The notes under the pieces are model-generated. The model was given only the letters and a program-made list of their open reading frames with translations, was not told the origin of the DNA and did not search any database. The position numbers and the translations under genes were made by a program. From Candidatus Flexifilum affinis (GTDB lineage Bacteria > Chloroflexota > Anaerolineae > Aggregatilineales > Phototrophicaceae), in contig JADJPJ010000025.1 of NCBI GenBank assembly GCA_016713325.1, forward strand, positions 51,250 to 115,249: a DNA stretch of 64,000 bases, in the 5' to 3' direction. Shown here piece by piece: positions 43,546-52,348 of this stretch. How positions within the stretch are numbered: position 1 is the stretch's first letter; each line of letters begins with the position of its first letter.

Positions 43546-44232
43546 TCAATCCTCGGTGAATTTGTAGCCGACGCTGCGCACCGTCAGAATGTAACGCGGT
43601 TGGTGGGGATCCGGCTCAATTTTCTGCCGGAGATTCTTGACGTGCTGATCGATGGTGCGCTCGTAGCCTTCATAGCTGGCCCCCTGGGTGGCCTCCAGCA
43701 ACTGCGCGCGGGAATAGACGCGGCCAGGAGCGCGCATCAACGTCACCAGGAGGTCGAACTCGTTGGCGGTCAGTTCGACCGGCGCCTGGCCGACCAGAAC
43801 CGCGTGCCGCTGCAAATCCGCCCGGATGCCGGCGACCTCGACGACTTCGGGCGGTGCTTCGGAGGACTCTGCCCGCCGCAGCACCGCCCGGACTCGAGCG
43901 ACCACCTCACGGGGGGAAAAGGGTTTGGTGATGTAGTCGTCGGCGCCCAGTTCCAGGCCGATCAGGCGGTCGGTTTCTTCTGTGCGCGCGGTCAGCATGA
44001 TGATCGGGCAGTCGGAGTCCCGCCGCAGTGCGCGACACACATCCAGCCCGTCGAGCGTCCCAGGGAGATTCAGATCGAGGATGACGAGCGCCGGCCGGTC
44101 GCGTCGAAAGGCCGCAAGGCCCTGCTGTCCATCGGCCGCCCAGGTCACGTCATAGCCGGCAGTCTCCAGATAGATCTGGACGGTGCGGACGATCTTCGCT
44201 TCATCTTCGACGATCAGAATCTTCCTGCTCAT
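43546..44232 (-). CDS. OmpR/PhoB-family response regulator
   Basis: A 228-residue regulator with a receiver domain (phospho-acceptor Asp in LVILDLNLPG near residue 53, plus KPFSPREV) and a C-terminal winged helix (TANEFDLLVTLMRAPGRVYSR, abridged). It forms a pair with the kinase directly downstream. Likely targets are the secreted Met-rich protein and perhaps the DUF1573-like and cytochrome genes in the same run. Confidence 0.93.
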   Translation of the reverse strand: MSRKILIVEDEAKIVRTVQIYLETAGYDVTWAADGQQGLAAFRRDRPALVILDLNLPGTLDGLDVCRALRRDSDCPIIMLTARTEETDRLIGLELGADDYITKPFSPREVVARVRAVLRRAESSEAPPEVVEVAGIRADLQRHAVLVGQAPVELTANEFDLLVTLMRAPGRVYSRAQLLEATQGASYEGYERTIDQHVKNLRQKIEPDPHQPRYILTVRSVGYKFTED

Positions 44233-44247
44233 GTCGCAATCACATCG

Positions 44248-44748
44248 CTATTCTTCGATCCAGTTGGAGAGGATGGTCAGCGGAATCTCTCCCTGGTCGG
44301 GGTCATTGGTGAGGACATGCACGCGGAATTCGTGCGGGCCGCCCATCATCTCGTGCATGGTGAAGCGCAGCGTGATGGTCGTCTCTTCGCCCGGTTGCAG
44401 GGTCATCTGGCTGACGATGGCGCGCGGCGGGCAGCACCCCTGCACCAGTTCGACGCGCGGCTCACCCAGAATGCGCAGAGCCTGGTCGCCGGTATTGCGA
44501 ATGCGGAAGACGCTCTCGGCATACGCCTCCATCTTGAGATCGCCATGATTGATGAGGGTACTGTCGATGCTGGCGTGGGGTTGGCCGGTGACTTCGGGCA
44601 CGAAGGGGGGCTGGCTGGGATAATTGCTCAGCACCACCACAAGTACGATGGCGATCAACAGGGTGCCGGCGAGTCCTATCAGCAGCATGGGATTCCGGCG
44701 GGTGCGCTCGGCAGGCGCAGACTGCTTTCGGCGGGTACGAGTGGCCAT
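44248..44748 (-). CDS. Membrane-anchored DUF1573-like protein
   Basis: A 166-residue protein with one N-terminal transmembrane helix (residues 20-42) and an Ig-like domain of the DUF1573 kind: HASIDSTLINHGDLKMEAYAE (abridged), a CC pair in VQGCCPPRA, and LTNDPDQGEIPLTI. The paired cysteines and the His/Met patch (FTMHEMMGGPHEF) could bind metal. It lies between a cytochrome c gene and the response regulator gene, same strand, 15 nt from the latter. Confidence 0.68.
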   Translation of the reverse strand: MATRTRRKQSAPAERTRRNPMLLIGLAGTLLIAIVLVVVLSNYPSQPPFVPEVTGQPHASIDSTLINHGDLKMEAYAESVFRIRNTGDQALRILGEPRVELVQGCCPPRAIVSQMTLQPGEETTITLRFTMHEMMGGPHEFRVHVLTNDPDQGEIPLTILSNWIEE

Positions 44749-44767
44749 GGGCTTGTTCTACTCCTGT

Positions 44768-45244
44768 CTATTCTTTGGTCTGGGCGACGAGCTGTTCTTC
44801 TTCGAGGGTCATGTGATGCTGGCGAATGCGCTGCTCCGGCGTCCACATGGTCTTGATGTAGGCGATGATCAGCGCGGCCTGCTGGCGGTCGTAAAGTGCG
44901 CCGAACGAGGGCATTTCGTAGAAGAACTTGGGGTCGGCAAAGCCACCTTCGACGACATAGCGGATCAGCAGCTCGTCGGTGTGATGCCAGGTGTGCCCAC
45001 CCTCGTTGTGGGGCGGCGCGCCATAACGTCCGGTGGAGTCGGGCATGAGCGGCGCCTCGGGGAACTGGCCTTGCCCGTCGACGCCATGGCAGGCGGCGCA
45101 GGTCTGCTCGTAGAGCGCCTGGCCCTGGGCAATGTCTTCCGGTCGATAGAAGACGCCTTGGACCGTGCTGCCCGGATCTCCGGGTGAACAGGCGGCGGAG
45201 ACCAGAATGAGCAGCGTCATGAACGAGAGCCAGCGCTTTCGCAT
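44768..45244 (-). CDS. Lipoprotein cytochrome c
   Basis: A 158-residue class I cytochrome c. The lipobox SAACS near residue 19 follows a signal sequence, so it is probably anchored to the outer face of the membrane. Haem attachment is CAACH near residue 52, and the distal ligand is likely Met in FFYEMPSFG. It would carry electrons to a terminal oxidase or metal oxidase. It is the first gene of a leftward run with the DUF1573-like protein and the two-component genes. Confidence 0.87.
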   Translation of the reverse strand: MRKRWLSFMTLLILVSAACSPGDPGSTVQGVFYRPEDIAQGQALYEQTCAACHGVDGQGQFPEAPLMPDSTGRYGAPPHNEGGHTWHHTDELLIRYVVEGGFADPKFFYEMPSFGALYDRQQAALIIAYIKTMWTPEQRIRQHHMTLEEEQLVAQTKE

Positions 45245-45488
45245 CCTGTCAGGTGACCTATGCCATCAGCTTAATCGTGAAATTCACCTTAAGAATAGCG
45301 GGAATCAAGGGCCCTAAACGCGTAACAGATCGCACCAAACAAATATGACAATCAACGCCTTTTTAATTGTCACCAATCACCTTCGTAGGATATTGGTCCT
45401 CTTTTGTCGCAACGGACCATTCCTTAAGGGCGGCGTGCCAAAACCCGGACTACGATTTGCGTGAGGTCGATCTTAGGAAGACTCGCTC

Positions 45489-45908
45489 ATGTCGATCGAT
45501 GTGCATTGGGACAACGAGGAGAAAGACGTCGTCGTGGCGCTGTTCGATGGCGAATGGACGTGGAACGATTTTCACGATGCCGTACAGCGCATCCATGTCA
45601 TGGTGGCCAGCGTCGAACAGACCGTCGACATCCTGCTGTTTCACAAGGTGGATCAGCCGCTGGGCAATCCGCTGATCAATTTCGAACAAAGCCTGAAGAA
45701 CCAGCCCCCCAACACCGGTCGCGTGATCGTGATCAACACCAAGATCAATCGGGCGGCCATGTCTTTCGCCATGCGGTTGGCCGCGATTCTGACGCGCATC
45801 TATCCCCGCGTTGGCCCGGTGGTGATGGCGTCCAGTGTGGAAGAGGCGCGGGCCATGCTGGATCGGCCCGATCATTTCAAGCCTGCCGGGGCTGCGGGGG
45901 CACGGTAG
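45489..45908 (+). CDS. Conserved small protein of unknown function (STAS-like)
   Basis: A 139-residue soluble protein. The alternating strands and helices (DVVVALFDGEWTWNDFHDAV .. TVDILLFHKV .. RVIVINTKINRAAMSFAMRL, shortened) resemble a STAS/SpoIIAA-type fold, but I do not recognise a named family. It is immediately upstream of the capsid cluster but has its own start, and the cluster promoter follows its stop, so it is probably not part of it. Confidence 0.55.
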   Translation: MSIDVHWDNEEKDVVVALFDGEWTWNDFHDAVQRIHVMVASVEQTVDILLFHKVDQPLGNPLINFEQSLKNQPPNTGRVIVINTKINRAAMSFAMRLAAILTRIYPRVGPVVMASSVEEARAMLDRPDHFKPAGAAGAR

Positions 45909-45952
45909 CGGAGACCCTCCCCCAGACGGTCGAACGTGCAAGTTAGGGAATA

Positions 45953-45966
45953 AGAACAAATGTTCT
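45953..45966. promoter_or_regulatory. LexA-like SOS box
   Basis: AGAACAAATGTTCT is a perfect AGAAC-N4-GTTCT palindrome. Its last base is the first base of the -35 hexamer of the next promoter. It fits the Gram-positive GAAC-N4-GTTC box and the site I recall for Dehalococcoides LexA. Binding would block RNA polymerase. Confidence 0.75.
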
Positions 45967-45993
45967 TGACAAGAGTCTCAATGGTCGTATAGT
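45966..45993 (+). promoter_or_regulatory. Strong sigma-70-type promoter of the capsid cluster
   Basis: TTGACA (45966-45971) and TATAGT (45988-45993) are separated by 16 bp, close to consensus. The portal gene starts 50 bp downstream. Confidence 0.75.
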
Positions 45994-46042
45994 GGGCGTG
46001 AAATCGCATTTCGAGCGGCTTTGCGCTTCGTAAGGAAGGCCT

Positions 46043-47299
46043 ATGCGACTCATCGACCGCGTGCGCGCTGCACTTGCGCCGTCTTCAGTGGACCGTGCCG
46101 ATTTTCACCAGAAAACGCGCACGGTCTTTTCATTTCCCGACTGGCTGCGACCGCGCACGGGCTGGCGGCTGTCCGACCGCTATCAGGATACCGTCAATGA
46201 GGGCTACCGGCTGAACAGCCTGATCTATGCCCCGGTGCGCTACAAGGCGAGGGCGATCGCCTCGGTGCCGCTGGCCGCCGCGACGGGAAATCTCGATAGC
46301 CCGACCTGGCTGCCGGACGACGATCCGCTGGCGCGGCTGGTCCGGCGGCCGAATCGCTGGCAGACCTGGCGCGCCTTCAACGAGCAGCGCAAGACATACC
46401 TGGAACTGGCCGGCAACGCCTTCGTGTACGTCGAACGCGGGCGATCCGGCGAGGCGCTGTCGCTGCACAATCTGCGGCCCGACCGGGTGCGGATCCTGGC
46501 GGGAGCGTCCGGCGTGCAGGGCTACTACTATGTTCCGCCGGGGGCGACAGCCGACCAGGGAGTGCCGCTGCTGCCGGAAGATGTGGCGCATACGAAGTAC
46601 CCCAATCCGCTCGACGATCTGGAAGGGCTGGGGTACGGTCTGCCACCGCTGCTGGCCGCGGCGCGCGACGCCGACACGGACAACGCCATCACGGCCTTCA
46701 TCAAGATGGTGTTCGAGCGCGGGGCGATGCCGCTGGGCATGCTGCGCTTCAACACCGAACTGACCGAGACGGCCGCCGACGATGCCCGCCGGCGCTTCAT
46801 GGAGCGCTACGGCGGCGCCGACCGCTGGTTCGACCCGGTGGTGATGGACCAGGGCGGCGGCTATGAGCGAATTGGTATGACCTTCGAGGAGCTTGGCTTC
46901 GACGTGCTGGACGCCCGCAACGAGGCGCGCATCCTGTCGGTGTTCGGGGTGCCGCCGATCCTGCTGGGGACGCGCTACGGCATTGCCCACGGGACGTATT
47001 CCAACTACGAGGAAGCGCGCCGGCAGTTCTGGCAGGACGTGCTGGTTCCGGAGCTGCGCATGCTGGAGGACGACGACCGGCGGCTGCTGACGCGCGCCGA
47101 CGGCGCGACGGTGCTGTACGATCTGTCGGTGGTGCCGGCGCTGCAAGCCGATACCCCGGCGCTGGTCGAGGCGGCCCACCGGCTGATGCAGATGGGCGTG
47201 CCGACGAATCGGGCGCTGGCGGCGGTCGGTCTCACTGTGGAGGCGGTCGATGACGGCACCCCTTCGGGTGAACGTGCGTCCGGCGGCCAGAATGTGTGA
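46043..47299 (+). CDS. Phage portal protein (HK97 family)
   Basis: A 418-residue portal protein, forming the dodecameric ring through which DNA passes at one capsid vertex. Typical segments are RLNSLIYAPVRYKARAIASVP (abridged), GNAFVYVERGRSGEALSLHNLRP, GLGYGLPPL and the C-terminal FGVPPILLGTRYG. AAGGAAGG precedes the start. It is the first gene of the cluster and follows directly on the LexA-like box and promoter. The terminase genes normally found upstream of portal are absent. Confidence 0.93.
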   Translation: MRLIDRVRAALAPSSVDRADFHQKTRTVFSFPDWLRPRTGWRLSDRYQDTVNEGYRLNSLIYAPVRYKARAIASVPLAAATGNLDSPTWLPDDDPLARLVRRPNRWQTWRAFNEQRKTYLELAGNAFVYVERGRSGEALSLHNLRPDRVRILAGASGVQGYYYVPPGATADQGVPLLPEDVAHTKYPNPLDDLEGLGYGLPPLLAAARDADTDNAITAFIKMVFERGAMPLGMLRFNTELTETAADDARRRFMERYGGADRWFDPVVMDQGGGYERIGMTFEELGFDVLDARNEARILSVFGVPPILLGTRYGIAHGTYSNYEEARRQFWQDVLVPELRMLEDDDRRLLTRADGATVLYDLSVVPALQADTPALVEAAHRLMQMGVPTNRALAAVGLTVEAVDDGTPSGERASGGQNV

Positions 47300-47354
47300 T
47301 ACAATCGCAGCTAACGATGACCAATCCCTGGTCAGGATCGAGCGGAGGGCATCG

Positions 47355-47567
47355 ATGGCTGCGCACGCACGAGTCGAGTTCTATGATGTGAAGACACGCC
47401 AGAAGGTGCTGGTGGACGAGAAAGATGTCGTCCGGGCGACCTTCAAGCGCAAGGACGGGCGTGTCCTTTACGGTCTGAGTGCTCAACTGGAGGACGGCCG
47501 ATTCTTGACCCGCTATGTGACCAAAGAAGAATGGGACCAGGTGAAAGAACCGGCCCGCAAGAATTAG
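47355..47567 (+). CDS. Small conserved protein in capsid cluster
   Basis: A 70-residue charged protein (MAAHARVEFYDVKTRQKV .. TKEEWDQVKEP). GGAGGG precedes the ATG at 47355. No family is recognised. It lies between portal and the pentapeptide-repeat gene and is followed by a hairpin. In gene transfer agents and HK97-type phages a small protein often sits between portal and protease, so a head accessory role is possible. Confidence 0.6.
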   Translation: MAAHARVEFYDVKTRQKVLVDEKDVVRATFKRKDGRVLYGLSAQLEDGRFLTRYVTKEEWDQVKEPARKN

Positions 47568-47599
47568 CCCGACCTGATGCACAAGCACCGAACCGAAGC

Positions 47600-47626
47600 G
47601 GACGCCTCCTTTAGACAGAGGCGTCC
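47600..47626 (+). terminator. Terminator-like hairpin
   Basis: A 9-bp perfect stem (GGACGCCTC and GAGGCGTCC) with a 9-nt loop, followed by GTTGTGTTTG rather than a strong T run. It lies between two genes of the same direction, so it may only attenuate. Confidence 0.55.
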
Positions 47627-47686
47627 GTTGTGTTTGCGGGACTCGCTTGTAACGAGCTGAGTCGCGCATGAAGGGGCGATCTGACT

Positions 47687-48517
47687 ATGGGCTGGGCAAA
47701 ACGTGTGAGACAGCTTCTGCTGCCAGCGCTGATCGCGGCGGCGCTCATCGTGCTGCTGATCCTCCTGGTGGTCACCGTGCTGTACCCCCAACCGTGGACG
47801 GGTCTGCCGACAGTGGGCAGCCCACCGGCCGGGTATTACGAGCGCGGCAAGACACTGTGGGACTGGCTGGAGCTGCTGATCGTCCCGGCCGCGCTGGTGA
47901 TCGCGGCCTTCCTCTTCGACCGCTTCACCCGCAGCCGGGAATCGAACCGGCAGGAAGAGCGGCTGCGCGAGCAGGTGCTGCAAAAGTACTTCGACGACAG
48001 CGCCGGCCTGCTGCTGGACCGCGGCGAACGCGACCCGGAGATGGTGCGGCGTATTCGAGCGCTGAAGACGATCACCGTGCTGCGCCGGCTGGATGCGGCG
48101 CGGCGGCAGGAGGTGATCGAATTCCTGCGGACGACCGACACGGGGGCGGATGTGCCGGATCTGCTGCGCGGCGCGCGGATGGAGGGCATCGACCTGACCG
48201 GCGTCGATATGACCCGCTTCAATCTGGAGAATGCCAACCTGGAGCGTGCCGATCTGGAAGGCGCGACGCTGATCAATGCCAACCTGAGCGGCGCGAAGCT
48301 GAGCGGATCGACGCTCGTCGGCGCTGACCTGACCGGGGCGATTCTGCGCGGGGCCAACCTGAACGGGGCCGATCTGCGGCGCGCCAACCTGACCGACGCG
48401 ACGGTCGAGGGCGCGTACCTGGCGGATGCCGATCTGACCGGGGCGACGGTGCGCGGGGTGGATCTGAGCACCGCAATGCTGAGCGACACGACGCGGAGAG
48501 AAAGTGATGAGGCATGA
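47687..48517 (+). CDS. Membrane-anchored pentapeptide-repeat protein
   Basis: A 276-residue protein with two N-terminal transmembrane helices (about residues 8-32 and 58-78) and a coiled stretch. From about residue 165 there are roughly 20 pentapeptide repeats of the A(D/N)LXX kind (for example GADLTGAILRGANLNGADLR). The repeats form a right-handed quadrilateral beta helix. Some family members mimic DNA and inhibit gyrase; others have unknown roles. Its position inside a capsid operon, between portal and protease, is unusual. Confidence 0.82.
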   Translation: MGWAKRVRQLLLPALIAAALIVLLILLVVTVLYPQPWTGLPTVGSPPAGYYERGKTLWDWLELLIVPAALVIAAFLFDRFTRSRESNRQEERLREQVLQKYFDDSAGLLLDRGERDPEMVRRIRALKTITVLRRLDAARRQEVIEFLRTTDTGADVPDLLRGARMEGIDLTGVDMTRFNLENANLERADLEGATLINANLSGAKLSGSTLVGADLTGAILRGANLNGADLRRANLTDATVEGAYLADADLTGATVRGVDLSTAMLSDTTRRESDEA

Positions 48518-48539
48518 GGAAGATCCTCACTCCCTGACC

Positions 48540-48645
48540 TCCTCTCCGACTGGAGATGGAGAACCCAAGGCGAGCATCCCTGTCGTTGTGGGTTGAATGA
48601 AGCCCGCTCTCCAGCATGGAGACGGGGTCGGGGGTGAGGTTCACT
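48540..48645. repeat. Intergenic hairpin repeat
   Basis: A degraded copy of the CCTCACTCCCTGACCTCCTC / GGTCGGGGGTGAGG family, with inverted arms around a GGAGATGGAG..GCTCTCCAGC core. It separates the pentapeptide-repeat and protease genes. Confidence 0.65.
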
Positions 48646-48753
48646 TAAGACGCGATCACCAGGAAACAGCCAGGGCCTGACGGATGTCGGGATGCCTGGC
48701 TGTTTTATTTTCCCTGATCGGCAGGTGGGACGAATTGGAAGGAGACGAAAGAC

Positions 48754-49467
48754 ATGGTGGCATTCGGAAAAGCAAGCCCCCCGGAGGGCAAGCGCTCCTC
48801 CCAGTGGAGCGCCCCCGGCCGGCGCGAAACCAAACAGTCGATGGCGTTCACCACGCATATCGACCCGGCGCAGGGCATCGTCGAGGCGATCGTGAGCGTG
48901 TTCGGCGTGCTGGACAGCGGCGGCGACATCATCAAGGCGGGGGCCTTCAAGCGGACGATCGCCGAGCGCGGGGATCGCGTCCAGGTGCTGGACAGCCACC
49001 GCGCCGACTCGGTGCTGCGGGTGGTCGGCAAGATGCTGGCCATTCGCGAGGTCGGGCGCGACGACCTTCCGGACGAGGTGCTGGCGCGCCACCCGGAGGC
49101 GACCGGCGGTCTGCTGACGCGGACGCAGTATCTGCTGGACACGCCGGAGGGCGCGGGCGTCTTCAAGCGCATCGCGGCGGGAGCGGTGAGCGAGTACAGC
49201 ATTGGCTACGACGCGCTGCGGACGACCTTCGTGGCGGCGCAGCGGCCGGATGGCACGCCGACCCAGGCGCGGCAGATCCTGGAGGTGCGGCTGTGGGAAT
49301 ACAGCCCGGTGATCTGGGGGATGAACCCGGCGACGGCGACGGTCGGGGTGAAAGCGGCCGCCCATTTGGACGATGCCGCGGTGCGCGAGTCGATGCGGGC
49401 GGAGGTGACCGGTCTGCTCGACGAGGTGGAGGCGGCGCTGCGGGTGTGGCAGGGGGAGACGGAGTAA
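48754..49467 (+). CDS. HK97-family prohead protease
   Basis: A 237-residue serine protease that matures the capsid by cutting the scaffold or delta domain of the major capsid protein. Catalytic His is in QVLDSHRADSVL and Ser in AVSEYSIGYDA; the early strand EAIVSVFGVLDSGGDIIKAGAF (shortened) is typical. It precedes the major capsid gene, the usual order. An intergenic repeat separates them. Confidence 0.92.
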   Translation: MVAFGKASPPEGKRSSQWSAPGRRETKQSMAFTTHIDPAQGIVEAIVSVFGVLDSGGDIIKAGAFKRTIAERGDRVQVLDSHRADSVLRVVGKMLAIREVGRDDLPDEVLARHPEATGGLLTRTQYLLDTPEGAGVFKRIAAGAVSEYSIGYDALRTTFVAAQRPDGTPTQARQILEVRLWEYSPVIWGMNPATATVGVKAAAHLDDAAVRESMRAEVTGLLDEVEAALRVWQGETE

Positions 49468-49477
49468 GCCCTGACCC

Positions 49478-49545
49478 CCTGGGCGGGGGGGGTGGGGCAG
49501 GGCGAAACCTCACCCCCGGCCCCTCTCCATGCTGGAGAGGGGAGA
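49478..49545. repeat. Intergenic hairpin repeat with G-rich flank
   Basis: CCTCACCCCCGGCCCCTCTC ... GGAGAGGGG is a member of the dispersed family. The run GGGCGGGGGGGGTGGGG just before it may be a corrupted partner arm. Confidence 0.6.
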
Positions 49546-49746
49546 AAGAGGCGTGGGTTGGGGTTGGCGGACACGCAGCAGCATGTCCCTACGCCCGGTG
49601 ATCCCTGGAGACGCGTTCCTGCGCGTCCGGGAGAGGTTGGCACAGGGCGACCCACGAGGCGTCCGTGCCGGGTGCGGAATTTCCGGTGCGGCATGTTTGG
49701 CGCAGGATGACAGACGATTCTTGGCAGGCGATTCAGGGAGGCGCAG

Positions 49747-51030
49747 GTGAATATCAAGACGGCGGAACGTCAGCTTGTGGAGGCGAAGGGGCTGCTGGAG
49801 CAGGCGCGCGATCTGCTCGGCGGCGAGTCGGTGAGCGATACGCAGCGGGCGGAGGCGTCGGCGCTGCGCGAGCGGGCGACCCGCATGAAGCGCGATGCCG
49901 AGCTGATGCACGAGATCGAGCGGCAGGCCAGGGCGATCGCGCTGCCGGAGGATCTGGGCCGGAGGACGAAGGCCGAGGGTCCGAACGGTTTTGCCCGCTT
50001 CGGCGAGTTCGTCGAGGCGGTGGTCGAGGCGAAATCGGGCGGGCCGCGCGACCCGCGCCTGACCTGGCTGGCGCGTGACCCGGAGGAGATCAAGGCAGAG
50101 GGTGGGCGCGGCCACAAGGCGCTCTCCGGCACGGCCGGGGCGTCGGGCGGCTTCCTGATGCCGGAGGCGTTCACCGCCGATTTGCAGTCGGCCATGCTGG
50201 AGGCCAGCGGCGTGCTGCCGCGCGTGACGGTCATCCCGATGGCGGCGCGCACGGTGGTGCTGCCCGTGCTCGACTTCACCCAGACCCTGCCGGAAGGCGA
50301 GCCGCGCCAGTTCGGCGGGGTGCAGGCCTTCTACCAGGACGAAGGGGCGGAAAGCGAAGAGAGCGAGCCGAAGTTCCGCGAGCACACGCTGACGGCGCAC
50401 GAGCTGACCGTCTATACCGAGGCGAGCAATTCGCTGCTGGCGGACAGCGGCGTCTCGCTGGAGGCGTTCCTGAACAGCGGCATGGGCATGCTGGGCGCGC
50501 TCAACTGGAAGGTGGAGTACAAGATCTTCCGCGGCACCGGCGTCGGGCAGCCGCTCGGCATCCTGAACGCGCCGGCGACGCTGCCGGTCGACCGGGCGGG
50601 CGCCAACGCCGTGGGCTACGCCGATCTGGTGGCGATGGACGGCGCGGCGCTGCCCTCGCCCCGGCTGGCGTGGTTCGCCTCGATCAGCCTGAAAGCGCAG
50701 CTCCGTTCGCTGAAAGACGACAACGACAACCTGATCTGGGGCGAGGCGGCGGCCGGTCTGCCGGCGACGCTGCTGGGCTACCCGATCTTCTTCACCGACA
50801 AGCTGCCGCGTCTGGGCAGCACGGGCGATCTGGTCCTGGCCGATTTCAGCTACTACCTGTTCGGCGACCGGCAGGCGCCGACGCTGGACGTCTCGACCGA
50901 GGTCAACTTCCGGCGCAACCGCACGGCTTACCGGCTGATCCACCGCCACGACGGGTCGCCGTGGATGAACGCGCCGATGACCCTGGCCGACACGCAGACG
51001 GAAGTGTCGCCGTTCGTGGTGCTGAACTAA
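49747..51030 (+). CDS. HK97-fold major capsid protein
   Basis: A 427-residue capsid protein. An N-terminal alpha-helical delta domain (residues 1-100, rich in Glu/Arg/Ala) is probably cleaved by the protease encoded upstream. The mature part begins around GTAGASGGFLMPEAF and shows the N-arm, spine helix and A-domain segments (AHELTVYTEASNSLLADSG, GTGVGQPLGILN). GTG 49747 is preceded by GGGAGG. It is the main shell protein of the particle. Confidence 0.92.
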   Translation: MNIKTAERQLVEAKGLLEQARDLLGGESVSDTQRAEASALRERATRMKRDAELMHEIERQARAIALPEDLGRRTKAEGPNGFARFGEFVEAVVEAKSGGPRDPRLTWLARDPEEIKAEGGRGHKALSGTAGASGGFLMPEAFTADLQSAMLEASGVLPRVTVIPMAARTVVLPVLDFTQTLPEGEPRQFGGVQAFYQDEGAESEESEPKFREHTLTAHELTVYTEASNSLLADSGVSLEAFLNSGMGMLGALNWKVEYKIFRGTGVGQPLGILNAPATLPVDRAGANAVGYADLVAMDGAALPSPRLAWFASISLKAQLRSLKDDNDNLIWGEAAAGLPATLLGYPIFFTDKLPRLGSTGDLVLADFSYYLFGDRQAPTLDVSTEVNFRRNRTAYRLIHRHDGSPWMNAPMTLADTQTEVSPFVVLN

Positions 51031-51045
51031 CGACAAACCGAAGTT

Positions 51046-51147
51046 GTGAGAAACGAGAAATGAGACACGAGTCAGGGCATCTGCGTTGTGCACGTGGGCC
51101 TGGCTTTTCTCATCTCTCGTTCCTCATCTCTCGTTTCTTCTTTTCCA
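51046..51147. repeat. Inverted-repeat element after the capsid gene
   Basis: A left arm (GAGAAACGAGAAATGAGAC from 51047) pairs with a right arm (CTCATCTCTCGTTTCTTC ending at 51145) around a core containing TTGTGCACGT. A similarly built element lies at 53158-53325 and a corrupted one at 53784-53885. Confidence 0.65.
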
Positions 51148-51156
51148 GGAGTTTCC

Positions 51157-51585
51157 ATGAGCATTCTGCATGCGGATTTTGCGGAGCAGTTCGCGCCGCT
51201 GGACAAGGCGGCGTTCGTCGGCATCACCGGGGAGCAGAACACCGGCTTCGTGTCGGTGGCGGCTTACCAGCGGATCGCGGTGCTGATCCACGCGCTGGCC
51301 GTCGGCACGACACTGGACGCCGATGTCGAGATCGCCACGGCGGCGGCCGGGACGAACGCCCTCACCCTGAAGAGCATGAGCCAGCTCGGCGCGTCGGACG
51401 ACGACAAGCTGGTCTGCATCGACATCCGGCCGGACGAGCTGGTCGCCCCGACGGGGACGAGCGCGGTCGATTTCGACTATCTGAACGTCGAGGTCACCCC
51501 CAGCGGCGCGGCGACGGTCAGCGTGATCGTGCTGGGCATCCCGCGCGACCAGCCGGCATCCGGTTGGGACGCGGTGGTGAGCTAA
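51157..51585 (+). CDS. Phage structural protein of unknown function (head decoration-like position)
   Basis: A 142-residue protein with a mixed strand pattern (YQRIAVLIHALAVGTTLDAD .. ALTLKSMSQLG .. GAATVSVIVLGIPRDQPASG). I do not recognise a family. CCAGGAG precedes the ATG at 51157. Its position between capsid and head-tail connector suggests a head decoration or minor head protein. Confidence 0.7.
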   Translation: MSILHADFAEQFAPLDKAAFVGITGEQNTGFVSVAAYQRIAVLIHALAVGTTLDADVEIATAAAGTNALTLKSMSQLGASDDDKLVCIDIRPDELVAPTGTSAVDFDYLNVEVTPSGAATVSVIVLGIPRDQPASGWDAVVS

Positions 51586-51647
51586 CCTCACCCCTGCTTG
51601 CGCCTCGCTTCCCCTCTCCAGTTTGGAGAGGGGACTGAGGGGTGAGG
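51586..51647. repeat. Intergenic hairpin repeat
   Basis: Outer arms CCTCACCCC (51586-51594) and GGGGTGAGG (51639-51647) enclose CCCCTCTCC..GGAGAGGGG, nearly the same as the copy between rbsK and rbsD. Confidence 0.8.
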
Positions 51648-51670
51648 TTCATTTGGACAGGAGGTGATGT

Positions 51671-52339
51671 TTGGCCGACTACACGACGGTGCAGCGGCTG
51701 CGGGCGGCGATGGGCAGCGAGGTCGCCGGGTCGCACGACGACGTGCTGGCCCGGCTGATCATGGCGGTCAGCCGGCAGATCGACCGCGCCTGCAACCGCC
51801 CGGACGGATTTGTCGCGGCAGCGGAGCCGGCGGCGCGCGAATTTGCCGGGACAGGGATGGCGGTCCTGAGCATCGACGAGTGCCTGAGCGTGACGCTGGT
51901 CGAGTCGCGGACCGGCCCAACGGAGGCTTACGCGGCGTGGGCGGCGGACGACTGGCGCGCTTTCAGCGGCGACGCGGCGATGCCCGATTTCACGCGCACC
52001 CCCTTCACCGCGCTGATGGTCCTGCCCGGCGCACACGCGGTCTTTCCGTCGGGAGTCCACAGCGGGCGGCACAGCTTCCGCCTGTCGCCGGAGTCGCTGC
52101 GCCAGTGGAGCGTCCCGACGGTGCGGGTGACGGCGCGCTGGGGTTATGCCGAGTCCGCCCCGCCGGACATCGAGACGGCCTGCATCATCCAGGCGGCTCG
52201 GTTGTTCAAGCGCGGGCTGGCGGCTTTTCAGGATGTCGGCGGCGGCGAGGGGTTGGGAACGCTGACCTACCGGCGCGGCCTGGACCCCGAAGCGCGGGCT
52301 ATTCTGGAGGGCGGGCGCTACATCCGTCCGCGTATCTGA
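51671..52339 (+). CDS. Head-tail connector protein (gp6-like)
   Basis: A 222-residue protein with an N-terminal helical connector motif (YTTVQRLRAAMGSE.. RLIMAVSRQIDRACNR) and a C-terminal helix with IIQAARLFKRGLAAF. This matches head-tail adaptors of siphophages such as HK97 gp6, with an insertion in the middle. The TTG at 51671 is chosen because GGAGGTGATG lies directly before it. It would dock on the portal ring. Confidence 0.75.
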   Translation: MADYTTVQRLRAAMGSEVAGSHDDVLARLIMAVSRQIDRACNRPDGFVAAAEPAAREFAGTGMAVLSIDECLSVTLVESRTGPTEAYAAWAADDWRAFSGDAAMPDFTRTPFTALMVLPGAHAVFPSGVHSGRHSFRLSPESLRQWSVPTVRVTARWGYAESAPPDIETACIIQAARLFKRGLAAFQDVGGGEGLGTLTYRRGLDPEARAILEGGRYIRPRI

Positions 52340-52348
52340 GATGCCGAC

